Of a stretch of 64,000 nt of DNA, positions 17,326 through 26,783 are shown one piece after another. The stretch spans positions 109,111-173,110 of the forward strand of contig NZ_RXOM01000068.1 in the NCBI RefSeq assembly GCF_008692195.1. The letters are read 5' to 3'. This DNA comes from Salegentibacter sp. R32 (GTDB lineage: Bacteria > Bacteroidota > Bacteroidia > Flavobacteriales > Flavobacteriaceae). Every line of letters begins with the position of its first letter. The first letter of the stretch is position 1. The notes beneath the pieces are model-generated. The model searched no databases. It was not told where the DNA came from and worked only from the letters and a program-made list of their open reading frames with translations. A program made the position numbers and the translations under genes.

Positions 17326-17901
17326 ATGAGAAAAATTTTAACTTGTTCCTTATTATCGCTTACACTTTTATGTACCAGTTGTCTAGGGTCTTTTAGTGCG
17401 TTTAATAACTTAAAGGATTGGAATAAAGACGTAACTAATAATAAATTTGTAAATAATCTTTTATTTTGGGGCTTAAACATTGTTCCGGTTTACGGGCTGT
17501 TCTTTTTAGGGGATGTTTTTATTTTCAATGTTATTGAGTTTTGGTCGGGTTCTAATCCAATAGCAATGTCTGAAGGTGAGTTTGAAACACAAACTATCGA
17601 ACATGAAGGTAACACAATTCGTTTGACTGCTACTAAGAATAAGATGAATATTGAAGTCATCGATGGTCCTAAAAAAGGAAAAACTTTAGATTTAATTTAT
17701 AATCCAGAAGAAAAATCTTGGACAGCCGTGAAAAATGATGGGGAAAAAATCAAGCTGTCTTCTTTTAAAGATGGGATGTATATCGTACACCTTCCAAATA
17801 AAGATGTAGAGATAGATTCTACAGCTTCAAAGCAAAGCGGTTTAGCGATTATTGACAGCCATATGTATAATAGCGAGTGTGGATTGGCTATAGCAAAATA
17901 A
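17326..17901 (+). CDS. DUF3332 family lipoprotein
   Basis: This 191-residue protein has lipobox LLCTSC with cysteine at residue 19. A membrane-proximal hydrophobic region follows (FVNNLLFWGLNIVPVYGLFFLGDVFIFNVIEFWSG), with the conserved pattern of DUF3332. The C-terminal part is a soluble beta-rich domain (GEFETQTIEHEGNTIRLTATKNK and similar). Function is unknown. It ends before a bidirectional terminator shared with the convergent nrdA gene, and no partner gene is evident. Confidence 0.72.
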   Translation: MRKILTCSLLSLTLLCTSCLGSFSAFNNLKDWNKDVTNNKFVNNLLFWGLNIVPVYGLFFLGDVFIFNVIEFWSGSNPIAMSEGEFETQTIEHEGNTIRLTATKNKMNIEVIDGPKKGKTLDLIYNPEEKSWTAVKNDGEKIKLSSFKDGMYIVHLPNKDVEIDSTASKQSGLAIIDSHMYNSECGLAIAK

Positions 17902-17920
17902 TATTTTCAATTTTAAATTA

Positions 17921-17957
17921 AAAAAAGCCTTTGATTAAAATTAATCAAAGGCTTTTG
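17921..17957. terminator. Bidirectional terminator between DUF3332 and nrdA
   Basis: AAAAGCCTTTGATTAA and TTAATCAAAGGCTTTT form a perfect 16-bp stem with a two-base loop. It has A and T runs on both sides and so serves both convergent genes. Confidence 0.88.
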
Positions 17958-17975
17958 CTTTATAAAGATTGAGTA

Positions 17976-19667
17976 TTATGACTCACAACTACTACAACTT
18001 ACCAAATTGTTGACCATTTCTTTCGAAACACTTTGGCTTCTTTGATAATAAAGTGTTTTTACCCCTAACTGCCATGCTTCAATTAAAAGCTTATTGACTT
18101 CTTTAATAGGCACTGCAGAAGGAATGTTGATATTTAAACTTTGTGACTGATCTATATATTTTTGTCTGATAGAGGCTTGTTGAATAATCTCTAACTGGCT
18201 TATTTCTTTAAAAGTTTTAAATACTGCTTTTTCATGATCAGTAAGTTCTTCCAGCTTTTGAACGCTACCGTTGTCCAGCATAATGTTTCTCCAAGTATCT
18301 TCGTTGTCAAGTCCTTTTTCTTGAAGTAATTTTTTCAAGTATTTATTTTTTCTAATGAAATTTCCTTTAGAAAGTCCTGCCTTGTAATAATTACTGCTGA
18401 AAGGTTCAATTCCAGGAGAAGTTTGTCCTAAAATAGCCGATGAAGAAGTAGTTGGTGCAATGGCCAATGTGGTTGTATTTCTTCTTCCATAACCTTTTAA
18501 AACTTCGGGTTCACCATAAATTCTAGCTAATTCTTCCGTAGCTTTATCGGCTTTTGAACGAATATGCTTGAAGATTTCAGTAGTTTTTGCTTTAGCTTCC
18601 ATTCCTTCAAACGGAATGTTGTTTTTCTGTAAGTAAGAATGCCATCCTAAAACTCCCAAACCTAAAGCTCTGTGACGCTTTGCAAAACGATTAGCTGAAG
18701 ACAAATAATAGTTTCCTTCAGTTTTTTGAATAAACTCTTCTAATACCGCATCTAAAAAGAAAGTCGCTAATTTAACCGCTTCCGTGTTTTTCCATTCATC
18801 ATATAATTCAAGGTTCATAGAAGATAAACAGCAAATGAACGATTCATTTTCAGAAGAAGGAAGCATAATTTCAGAACATAAGTTACTGGCGTTAATTTGC
18901 ATTCCTAAATCTTTATAAACCTGAGGTTTGTTTCGGTTTACATTATCTGAAAAGAAAATATAAGGTAAACCTTTTTGTTGTCTGCTTTCTAAGACTTTTG
19001 CCCAAACCCTTCTTTTGTCGGTATCACCTTCAATCATTTCTTGCATCCAATAATCAGGGACACAAACCCCGAAGAATAGATTTTGAATAGGGTTCCCAAT
19101 ATTTTTAATTTTCAAGAATTCTTCAATATCCGGATGGTCAATATCCAGGTAGGTTGCGAATGCACCACGACGAACACCGCCTTGAGAAATAGTGTCCATT
19201 GCCGTGTCAAAAAGTTTCATAAAACTAACGGCACCACTACTTTTACCGTTATCTGTTACGGCGCTACCACGAGCACGTAAACCACCAAAATAACCTGAAG
19301 TACCACCACCAATTTTGGTTTGCATAATTACCTCACCAAGCTTATGGGTAATTCCTTCAATATTGTCTGGAATATGAACATTGAAACAAGAAATAGGTAA
19401 ACCTCTTTCGGTCCCCATATTTGCCCAAATAGGTGAGCTTAAACTCATCCATCCGCGCTCAATCATTTCCTGAAAAGATTCTTTTAATTCCGGTTTATAT
19501 AACCTTTTGGCTGCTGCTGTAGTAATTCTATCAATAGCGCCTTCTACGGTTTCTCCTTTTAAAAGGTAACCGCGGTTAAGAATTTGTTCGCTTTCATCGT
19601 TTTTCCACCAAAGTTTTTTCCTTAGTGAATCGTTCTCTTGTATTAGTGGTAATTCGCTTGTAAACAT
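17976..19667 (-). CDS. nrdA: Class I ribonucleotide reductase, alpha subunit
   Basis: This 563-residue enzyme reduces ribonucleotides to deoxyribonucleotides. Redox cysteine C94 (ISCFNV), active-site N262/C264/E266 (NLCSEIMLP), the second redox cysteine at C279/C280, the radical-transfer pair Y540-Y541 and the C-terminal shuttle C558-x2-C561 are all visible. The N-terminal ATP-cone of about 100 residues, the overall activity switch, is absent: the protein begins directly in the catalytic barrel, and only 21 bases separate it from nrdB, so no coding sequence has been missed. nrdB is upstream in the same operon. Confidence 0.95.
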   Translation of the reverse strand: MFTSELPLIQENDSLRKKLWWKNDESEQILNRGYLLKGETVEGAIDRITTAAAKRLYKPELKESFQEMIERGWMSLSSPIWANMGTERGLPISCFNVHIPDNIEGITHKLGEVIMQTKIGGGTSGYFGGLRARGSAVTDNGKSSGAVSFMKLFDTAMDTISQGGVRRGAFATYLDIDHPDIEEFLKIKNIGNPIQNLFFGVCVPDYWMQEMIEGDTDKRRVWAKVLESRQQKGLPYIFFSDNVNRNKPQVYKDLGMQINASNLCSEIMLPSSENESFICCLSSMNLELYDEWKNTEAVKLATFFLDAVLEEFIQKTEGNYYLSSANRFAKRHRALGLGVLGWHSYLQKNNIPFEGMEAKAKTTEIFKHIRSKADKATEELARIYGEPEVLKGYGRRNTTTLAIAPTTSSSAILGQTSPGIEPFSSNYYKAGLSKGNFIRKNKYLKKLLQEKGLDNEDTWRNIMLDNGSVQKLEELTDHEKAVFKTFKEISQLEIIQQASIRQKYIDQSQSLNINIPSAVPIKEVNKLLIEAWQLGVKTLYYQRSQSVSKEMVNNLVSCSSCES

Positions 19668-19688
19668 TTTTCTCTTCAGGTTTTTTAA

Positions 19689-20663
19689 TTAAAATAAGTC
19701 TTCTGCAGTGATGCTCTTGTCGTGCTTGGTGTAATCTACCGGTCTTTTCGCAAAGAAATCGTCTAAACTATTGGCAAATACTTCTTCCTCAAACCAACGC
19801 ATAGGCGCGTATTCTTCAGCAGTAATATGGTAAATTTTATCCATTCCTATTTTTTCCATGCTTTCGTCAATACGGAATTTCATGAAGTTCAATAGGTCTT
19901 TTTTCTTGATATTTTCCAGTTCGCCGTTTTCAAAAATCCAATCTAAAATATTGCTTTCTACTTCTAACGAATGTTTTACCGTCTTGCGAATGTGAGTAAG
20001 GGTTTCTTCGTCGAAAAAGTCCGGATAATCTTCTTTTATCTTATTCACTAAATAGATTCCTGCATTAGCGTGGATTTGTTCATCTACAGAAGTCCAAGCA
20101 ATCACATTGCTTACATTTTTCATTAATCCTTTAAAACGGGTGAACGATAAAATAATGGCAAATTGACTGAACAGCGATACATTTTCTATAAGAATAGAAA
20201 ACATAATTAAAGAAACGACATATTTTTTATTGTCTTCAGAATTTGCATTTTGTAGCGCTTTAGAAAGGTATTCTACACGTTCTTTAATTACGGGAACTTC
20301 CAGTAAATCCCTAAATTCGTCATTATAACCTAAAACTTCTAAAAGACGTGAGTAAGCCTCAGAATGTCTAAACTCACATTCTGCAAAGGTACTTCCAAGA
20401 CCGTTAAATTCTGGTTTTGGGAAGTGTTGATAAAGATTTCCCCAAAAAGTCTTCACGGCAACTTCAATTTGCGCGATCGCCAATAAACTGTTTTTAATAG
20501 CGGTTTTCTCTGCGAGATTCAAGTGAGAATGGAAGTCTTGAGTGTCTGCAGTAAAGTCAATTTCACTATGTACCCAGAACGATTTATTAATCGCTTCTGT
20601 GAATTGTAATACATCTGGATACTCGAACGGTTTGTAGTTAATTCTTCTGTCAAAGATAGCCAT
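19689..20663 (-). CDS. nrdB: Class I ribonucleotide reductase, beta subunit
   Basis: This 324-residue ferritin-like protein generates the tyrosyl radical for NrdA. The metal ligands E67, E97, H100, E160, E195 and H198 and the radical tyrosine Y104 (EFRHSEAYS) are visible, so it is an ordinary tyrosyl-radical type. It has no ATP-cone at its N-terminus, unlike the NrdB of Leeuwenhoekiella blandensis, where one replaces the lost cone on NrdA. Gene order is nrdB-nrdA with a 21-base gap. No NrdR box was found in the 315 bases upstream. Confidence 0.96.
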   Translation of the reverse strand: MAIFDRRINYKPFEYPDVLQFTEAINKSFWVHSEIDFTADTQDFHSHLNLAEKTAIKNSLLAIAQIEVAVKTFWGNLYQHFPKPEFNGLGSTFAECEFRHSEAYSRLLEVLGYNDEFRDLLEVPVIKERVEYLSKALQNANSEDNKKYVVSLIMFSILIENVSLFSQFAIILSFTRFKGLMKNVSNVIAWTSVDEQIHANAGIYLVNKIKEDYPDFFDEETLTHIRKTVKHSLEVESNILDWIFENGELENIKKKDLLNFMKFRIDESMEKIGMDKIYHITAEEYAPMRWFEEEVFANSLDDFFAKRPVDYTKHDKSITAEDLF

Positions 20664-20978
20664 AGCGCAAATAGTTTTTAGATTATTTTTTCATTCATTT
20701 TTGTAAAGATTTTGAAATCAGACTCGTGAAAAATAAGTGCCGAAAAATTTCTTCACAAATTCGGGATAACTAAGTTACGGGATGATTCTATTGATTTTCC
20801 AATTCCTGAAAAAAAGATTTAAAGAGGTTATTAACAATCCTGTAACAGTTTGTTTTTGAGTGTTTTGTTGAATATTTTAAAATTTGGTAAACATACGTTA
20901 ATACTGCTCTAACCTAGAATTAATAATAGCTTGGTAAGTTTACTGGATGATTAAATTACCCTACGAAAACATGTAATA
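20664..20978. other. Divergent intergenic region, nrdB to TPR regulator
   Basis: This stretch of 315 bases has no gene on either strand. It should hold the promoters of nrdB-nrdA and of the TPR regulator. I see no exact TAnnTTTG/TTG pair, no NrdR box palindrome and no RNA gene in it. Confidence 0.4.
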
Positions 20979-22561
20979 ATGAAGTTTCAACTTTACTTTT
21001 TTTTTGCTTTTTAACCTCCATAAATCTTCTAGCCCAAGAGCAAAATAATTTTTATTTGAATGATGAATTGCAAGATTCTGTTTTTTACCAATATAAAAAT
21101 GAACTGGAAATTGCGAAGAAAAATAATTCAGTTTTAAAAATTACAGAGAAGCATCTTCAGCTGGGTGATTTTTTTCAGGAAACCGAAGTGTATACCGAAG
21201 CCATCGAGCAATATACTTCAGCTTTAAAAATTGCCGAACAACAGCAACAGGATTCACTTCAAATTATTTTAAAAAACCGAATTGGCAACATTTACCTAGC
21301 CATTAAAAATTACGACAAAGCTGAAGCATTTTTAATTGAAAGTATTGAAAGTGCCCAAAAGCAAAAGTTTATAAAAGCAGAAGCCGTTGCTGAAGAAATT
21401 TTGGGGAGCTGTTTAGAAAAAGAAAGTAATTACTTAAAAGCTTTAGAGCATCAGCAGCGAAGCTTGGAATTGTTTACTCAGCTAGATGACGAAGAAGGAA
21501 TTGCTACCGTGAACGAGAACATTGGAAGTATTTACGAAGATTTGAATCAGTTTGAAAAAGCTCACGAGTACTTTTTAAAATCACATAAATACTTCCAAAA
21601 AATAAAAAGTGAAAAGCAAATTAATGTCCTTAATAATATAGGTGACGTTTACCGAAAAACAAATCGGTATGAAGAAGCTTTGGGATACACGCAAAAGGCA
21701 CTTCGCCTGGCAGAAAAGTTTGATGAGAAACACCAAATAGAAAGTGCGCACAAAGATTTGGCAAAAACTTATGCATTGTTGGAAGACCATCAAAATGCCT
21801 ATGAACATTTATGGCAATACAACCAAATTCAAGAACAACAGTTTTATACCCAAAACTTCAGGCAGTTAAATGTGCTGCAAACCATTTACGAAACCGAGCA
21901 AAAAGAAGCACAGATAGAACTACTTACTCAGCAAAACACGATTAACGAAGCCAATCAAAATTTAATACTGCTGGGCGGCGGAGTGGTTTTATTGGTTTCT
22001 GGAGTTTCTTTTTTATTTATGAATAGAAAACGAAAAGAAAAAACCAAACTGCAAGCTTATGAGCAACGTGTTTTACAGGCCGAATTAGAGAAAAAAGCTA
22101 TTGAAGAGAAAAAACTTCAAGATGAGATTCAGTTAAAAACCGCTTCACTATCCAAATACAGTTTAAACATCGCCCAGAAAAATAAACTGCTTTCCGACCT
22201 TTCTGCGACCTTGAAAAAAATGAGCTCTCGTTCTAAAATGGACACCCAAACAAAAATTAAAGATTTGGCCAAAGAACTAGATTTTGCCCTTCAGCAAGAA
22301 GATGAATGGGACGAGTTTATGAACTTTTTTGAAGACGTGCATCCGCAATTTTTTAAAGACCTTGCCCAATCGGCCACTTCCAAATTAAGTTCTGCTGAGT
22401 TACGATTGGCGATGTTGCTTCGGTTAAATCTTTCTTCCAAAGAAATCGCTTCCATTTTACGGGTCACTCCAGATAGCGTTCGAGTGGCCAGATACCGTTT
22501 ACGAAAAAAGTTACCTATAAATTCCAAACAAGAATTGGTACATTTTCTTATGAATTTATAA
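20979..22561 (+). CDS. TPR membrane regulator with LuxR-like HTH, signal peptide out of frame by one base
   Basis: The long open frame (501 residues from TTG 21056) lacks a credible start. An ATG at 20979 begins a signal peptide, MKFQLYFFF, that is broken at a run of nine T (20997-21005). With ten T it would read on as CFLTSINLLAQEQ and join the main frame without a stop. Domains counted from 21056 are TPR repeats (about 20-265), one membrane span (about 300-320), a coiled coil (330-400) and a helix-turn-helix (about 443-500, SSKEIASILRVTPDSVRVARYRL). This architecture is a common Bacteroidota one-component regulator. It precedes the TonB receptor/phytase genes and may control them. The shift may be a sequencing error, slippage or a real mutation. 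Confidence 0.8.
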
Positions 22562-22739
22562 AAATAAGCACCTGTCTTGATTAATTGTTAGTGTAATGTA
22601 AATAAATCTTAATTGTTGCCTTAAAGTAGCCCTAAAAATTAGAGTTTGTTCATTGTTTGTTGCTGCCTAAAATTATAGTTAACTGCTTGGTAAATATACA
22701 TTTGTGGTGTTTTTAATCGCAAACTAAACTAGACTATTT

Positions 22740-25583
22740 ATGAACTTGAAAATTACACTTGTAACATTATTTGTTGCTTTCAATTTTAGCTTTTTATGCG
22801 CTCAAGAAGGGGTGGTAAGGGGTACAATTACCGATGAAAACGGAATCTACGTTCCCGGGGCTTCGGTGATGATTGAAGAACTTAAAAAAGGAACCGTCAC
22901 TAACTTTGATGGAGAATTTACCTTGTTAGAAATTCCTGAAGGAACTTACGAATTAGCTGTTAAATATTTAGGTTATGAAACCATCACACAAGAAGTAGAA
23001 GTGGAAGCCGGTGAAACCACGGCTGTAAAATTAATACTGAATGCTGCCGAAACCACTTTAGGAACCGTACAGATTATAGGAAGTGGTTTAAGTGCTCAAG
23101 CCAAAGCATTAAACTCGCAAAAGAATAAAACCAACATTACCAACATCGTTTCTACCGAGCAAATCGGGAAATTCCCAGATGCGAATATTGGAGACGCTGC
23201 TAAGCGAATTCCCGGGATTACGATGCAAGTAGACCAAGGGGAAGCTAGAAATATTATTGTTAGAGGTTTAGCGCCTCAACTTAATTCGGTTACCTTAAAC
23301 GGTAGCAGGATTCCTTCTGCAGAAGGCGATAACCGTAACGTTCAGATGGATTTAATTCCTTCAGATATGATTCAGACTATCGAAGTAAATAAAGCCGTAA
23401 CTCCAGATATGGATGGCGATGCATTGGGCGGTTCTGTAAATTTGGTAACCCGTTCTGCTCCTGAAGATTTTAGACTTTCGGCAACGGTAGGTTCAGGACT
23501 TAATTTTATTACCGATAAACGAATTTTAAACGGTTCTTTTTTAATTGGTGACCGTACCAAAGACGGTAAATTCGGGTATATGCTTTCGGCTTCTATCAAC
23601 GATAATGATTTCGGTTCTGATAATGTGGAAGCAGAATGGACTGATGAGTTTGAATATAATAATGGAGATCCCGATAATTTAGAAGAAGTAGCAGTAAATC
23701 CCTATGCAGAGACTTTTGAAATCAGAAAGTATTTAGTACAGCGTGTACGCCGTAGTTTCTCGGCAAATTTTGATTATCGTTTTAACAAAAACAACTCTAT
23801 TTATTTCAAATCGATGTATAACTGGAGGGACGATCGGGAGAACAGATTTGCCATGGCTTCAGAAATTTTAGATGGGGAAGATATTGAAGCTGGTGATTTT
23901 GAAATTACCAATGGAAATTTAACACGTTTTCCAGCAGAAGTTGCTAGAGAAACCAAAGGAGGTGTTCCCGGCGGAAGAAATCAAAATAGAAGATTAGAAG
24001 ACCAACGTATGCAGAACTACACCTTAGGTGGAGACCATATTTTTGGGAATGTAAAATTTGATTGGATGGGGTCTTACGCAAAAGCTTCAGAAGAGCGTCC
24101 CAATGAACGTTATGCGGTTTATGTTTCAGAATATCAGGTGAACAATGATGTTTCTAATCCAGAAGAACCTTTACATACCGCAGTAGAAAATCCTGCGCTA
24201 AGTGATTTTGAAATAGATGAATTAACCGAAGAATATCAATATACGGAAGAAGAAGATGTAAATGTATTTGCTAATGCAGAATTACCTTCAGATTTTTTTG
24301 GTAATGGAGACGGAATCGTCAAATTCGGACTTCGTGGAAGGTTTAAAAACAAGAACAGGGATAATAATTTCTTTGAGTATGAAACCTTGGAAGATAGCGG
24401 TTTAAATATCGGAACCTTGGCAGATGTAGGCACAAGAACTTACACCGGAGACGATTTCTTGGCAGGAGACCAGTATACTCCGGGAATTTTTGCTTCTTCA
24501 GAATTCTTGGGTAATTTAGATTTAAATAATGGTGATTTATTCGAGAAAGAAGCTATTCAAGATGAATACTTAAGTGAAAATTTTGATGTGAAAGAAAATG
24601 TATATGCTGGTTATGTAATGGCTAATCAGAAGCTTACTGATAAATTAAGTGCATTAGTCGGTGTTCGTGTAGAAGCCACACAAATAGAAAGTACCGGTAA
24701 TGAAGTGATTTATGACGAAGAAGGCGATTTTGCAGGTTCAATGGAAATAAATGAAGAAAGTAACTACACCAACGTATTGCCGGGAGTGCACCTTAAATAT
24801 GATTTAACCAATAAAACCGTTCTTCGTTTCGCTTGGACCAACACACTTTCTAGACCTAATTACCTAGATTTAGTACCTTACCAAGCCATTAACAGAGAAG
24901 ATGAAGAAATAGCTGTGGGTAATACCGAGTTAGACCCAACAACCTCTATGAACTTCGATTTTATGGCAGAATATTACTTTAGTTCCGTAGGTATTCTTTC
25001 TGGAGGGGTTTTCTATAAAGATATTAACGATTTTGTTTACACTTATGTAGTTGAAGATGAAGTTACAGGATATGATTTATATCAACCTTTAAATGGTGAT
25101 GATGCCAGTATTTTTGGAGCAGAAATTTCTTTTCAACGTCAATTGAATTTCTTGCCCGGTTTTGCTAAAAACTTCAGTATTTACACCAACTATACCTACC
25201 TTCATTCTACCGCTAACGGAATTAGAAACGAAGACGGTGACGAACGTGGCGAGTTAGATCTACCGGGGTCTTCACCCAATATGTTTAACGCTTCACTTTC
25301 CTATTCAGATAAGAAATTCAGCGCAAGATTATCAGCTAACTTTTCTGATGCTTATTTAGATGAATTAGGTGGAAATGCATTTGAAGACCGTTACTACGAT
25401 GAGCAATTTTTCCTTGACTTTAACGTGAACTATTCCATCAATAAAAACTTGAGTCTTTACGGAAGTTTAAATAATATCACCAATCAGCCGTTACGTTATT
25501 ACCAAGGCGCTAGTAACCGAACTATGCAAATGGAATATTATGAACGAAGATTAACTTTCGGACTTAAATACGATTTATACTAA
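22740..25583 (+). CDS. TonB-dependent receptor of the phytate locus
   Basis: This 947-residue outer membrane receptor has a signal peptide (ending SFLCAQ), a CarboxypepD_reg-like beta sandwich (about 24-110), a plug with the motif QIGKFPDANIGDAAKRIPGI (about 140-240, the FPDxN-type clade) and a barrel ending in FGLKYDLY. Downstream on the same strand are a beta-propeller phytase and a purple-acid-type phosphatase. Phytase-TonB receptor pairing is a documented arrangement in aquatic bacteria. I infer that it takes up phytate or its breakdown products. The TPR/HTH regulator lies 178 bases upstream. A -7-like TACATTTG is at 22697-22704, without a clear -33. Confidence 0.9.
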   Translation: MNLKITLVTLFVAFNFSFLCAQEGVVRGTITDENGIYVPGASVMIEELKKGTVTNFDGEFTLLEIPEGTYELAVKYLGYETITQEVEVEAGETTAVKLILNAAETTLGTVQIIGSGLSAQAKALNSQKNKTNITNIVSTEQIGKFPDANIGDAAKRIPGITMQVDQGEARNIIVRGLAPQLNSVTLNGSRIPSAEGDNRNVQMDLIPSDMIQTIEVNKAVTPDMDGDALGGSVNLVTRSAPEDFRLSATVGSGLNFITDKRILNGSFLIGDRTKDGKFGYMLSASINDNDFGSDNVEAEWTDEFEYNNGDPDNLEEVAVNPYAETFEIRKYLVQRVRRSFSANFDYRFNKNNSIYFKSMYNWRDDRENRFAMASEILDGEDIEAGDFEITNGNLTRFPAEVARETKGGVPGGRNQNRRLEDQRMQNYTLGGDHIFGNVKFDWMGSYAKASEERPNERYAVYVSEYQVNNDVSNPEEPLHTAVENPALSDFEIDELTEEYQYTEEEDVNVFANAELPSDFFGNGDGIVKFGLRGRFKNKNRDNNFFEYETLEDSGLNIGTLADVGTRTYTGDDFLAGDQYTPGIFASSEFLGNLDLNNGDLFEKEAIQDEYLSENFDVKENVYAGYVMANQKLTDKLSALVGVRVEATQIESTGNEVIYDEEGDFAGSMEINEESNYTNVLPGVHLKYDLTNKTVLRFAWTNTLSRPNYLDLVPYQAINREDEEIAVGNTELDPTTSMNFDFMAEYYFSSVGILSGGVFYKDINDFVYTYVVEDEVTGYDLYQPLNGDDASIFGAEISFQRQLNFLPGFAKNFSIYTNYTYLHSTANGIRNEDGDERGELDLPGSSPNMFNASLSYSDKKFSARLSANFSDAYLDELGGNAFEDRYYDEQFFLDFNVNYSINKNLSLYGSLNNITNQPLRYYQGASNRTMQMEYYERRLTFGLKYDLY

Positions 25584-25602
25584 ACCTGAAAAATAAAAAT
25601 TA

Positions 25603-25751
25603 GAAAAGGAGCTGTCTAAATACTAAAAAGTAAGTTATTCTGAACTTGTTTAACTCCGTTGAATCTTAGATTTCAGATCTCATCACAATTTTAAAGTGAA
25701 GAAGAAATAAGTTCAGTTAGATGAAGTTTTACTTTTTAGACAGTCTCTTTT
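25603..25751. repeat. Imperfect terminal-inverted-repeat element between TonB receptor and phytase
   Basis: The outer arms of about 20-25 bases pair: GAGCTGTCTAAA...AAAAAGTAA at the left and TTACTTTTTAGACAGTCTC at the right. TGAAC-type motifs are also repeated further in. It is about 150 bases long, non-coding, and lies inside an apparent operon. It looks like a decayed MITE or REP-type element. The phrase TTATTCTGAACTTGTTT resembles a repeat I associate with flavobacterial intergenic regions. No second copy is in this window. Confidence 0.5.
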
Positions 25752-25772
25752 CTTTTCAACCCTAATATTTAT

Positions 25773-26783
25773 ATGAAAAAATTATTTATAGCAATAGCAA
25801 GCATTAGTCTTATTTCTTGCGGACCGCAACTACCGGAAATTAAACCGGATATAATTACTGCATCTACTTTGCACGACACCGATGACCCCGCCATTTGGGT
25901 AAATAAAAATAATACTGAAGAAAGTATTGTTTTTGGAACCGATAAAGAAACCGATGGTGCTATTTACGCGTTTGATTTGGACGGAAAGATTATTGAAGAA
26001 AAAACGCTTCGCGGAATGAAACGTCCCAACAACGTAGATGTGGAATATAATGTAAAGCTGAATGATTCAGTAACAACTGATGTGCTCATGTTTACTGAAA
26101 GAGAGCGTGAGCAAATCCGCTTATTCTCTGTGCCCGATATGAAGCCTTTAGACCAAGGTGGTTTTAAGGTTTTTCAAGAAAAGCGTGAAAATGAGTGGAA
26201 TTTCCCGATGGGAATATCCATTTACAAATCACCAAAAACCGGAAAAACTTATGCCATCGTAGGAAGAAAAAATGGACCAAAAACCAATTATTTACACCAG
26301 TTTGAATTGGTTCCTGCCGGTGATCATATCGAATTTAGATTGGTAAGAGAATTTGGGAACTTTAGCGCCGAAAAAGAAATTGAAGCCATCGCGGTTGACG
26401 AAGAATTGGGCTACGTTTATTATGCAGATGAAAAAGTTTGCGTAAGAAAATATCATGCAGAACCCGATGCCGGTAACGAAGAGCTTTCGTGTTTCGGGGC
26501 AGAAACATTCAATAGAGATATTGAAGGTATTGCGATTGCCACTTACAAAAATGAAGAAGGTTACATTATCGTTTCAGACCAACAAGAGCATACTTTTAAT
26601 ATTTTCGACAGAAAAACCAATGAGTTTCTGTATGCTAAAAACCTAGGAACTACAGAAACCGATGGTTGCGAAGTCTATACCGGTTATTTAAATGAAAAAT
26701 TCCCTAACGGACTTTTTGTAGCGATGAACGACAATAAAAATTTCTATTTCTATGACTTATCAAAGATTGTGGAAGCTAAGTAA
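25773..26783 (+). CDS. Beta-propeller 3-phytase lipoprotein
   Basis: This 336-residue lipoprotein (lipobox SLISC, cysteine 16) has both signature motifs of beta-propeller phytases: DTDDPAIWV near residue 35 and PNNVDVEY near 89 (the usual NNVDxRY has Glu for Arg). Further blades (FGTDKETDGAIYAFDLDGK, FNRDIEGIAIATYKNEEGYIIVSDQ) fit a six-bladed propeller. Such enzymes hydrolyse inositol hexakisphosphate in a calcium-dependent way. It is likely exposed on the cell surface beside its TonB receptor. The metallophosphatase gene overlaps its end by 32 bases, so the two are co-translated. Confidence 0.92.
   Translation: MKKLFIAIASISLISCGPQLPEIKPDIITASTLHDTDDPAIWVNKNNTEESIVFGTDKETDGAIYAFDLDGKIIEEKTLRGMKRPNNVDVEYNVKLNDSVTTDVLMFTEREREQIRLFSVPDMKPLDQGGFKVFQEKRENEWNFPMGISIYKSPKTGKTYAIVGRKNGPKTNYLHQFELVPAGDHIEFRLVREFGNFSAEKEIEAIAVDEELGYVYYADEKVCVRKYHAEPDAGNEELSCFGAETFNRDIEGIAIATYKNEEGYIIVSDQQEHTFNIFDRKTNEFLYAKNLGTTETDGCEVYTGYLNEKFPNGLFVAMNDNKNFYFYDLSKIVEAK

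Noticed and set aside
20664..20978. NrdR box search upstream of nrdB
   Set aside because: No palindrome of the ACAC(n)GTGT type was found.
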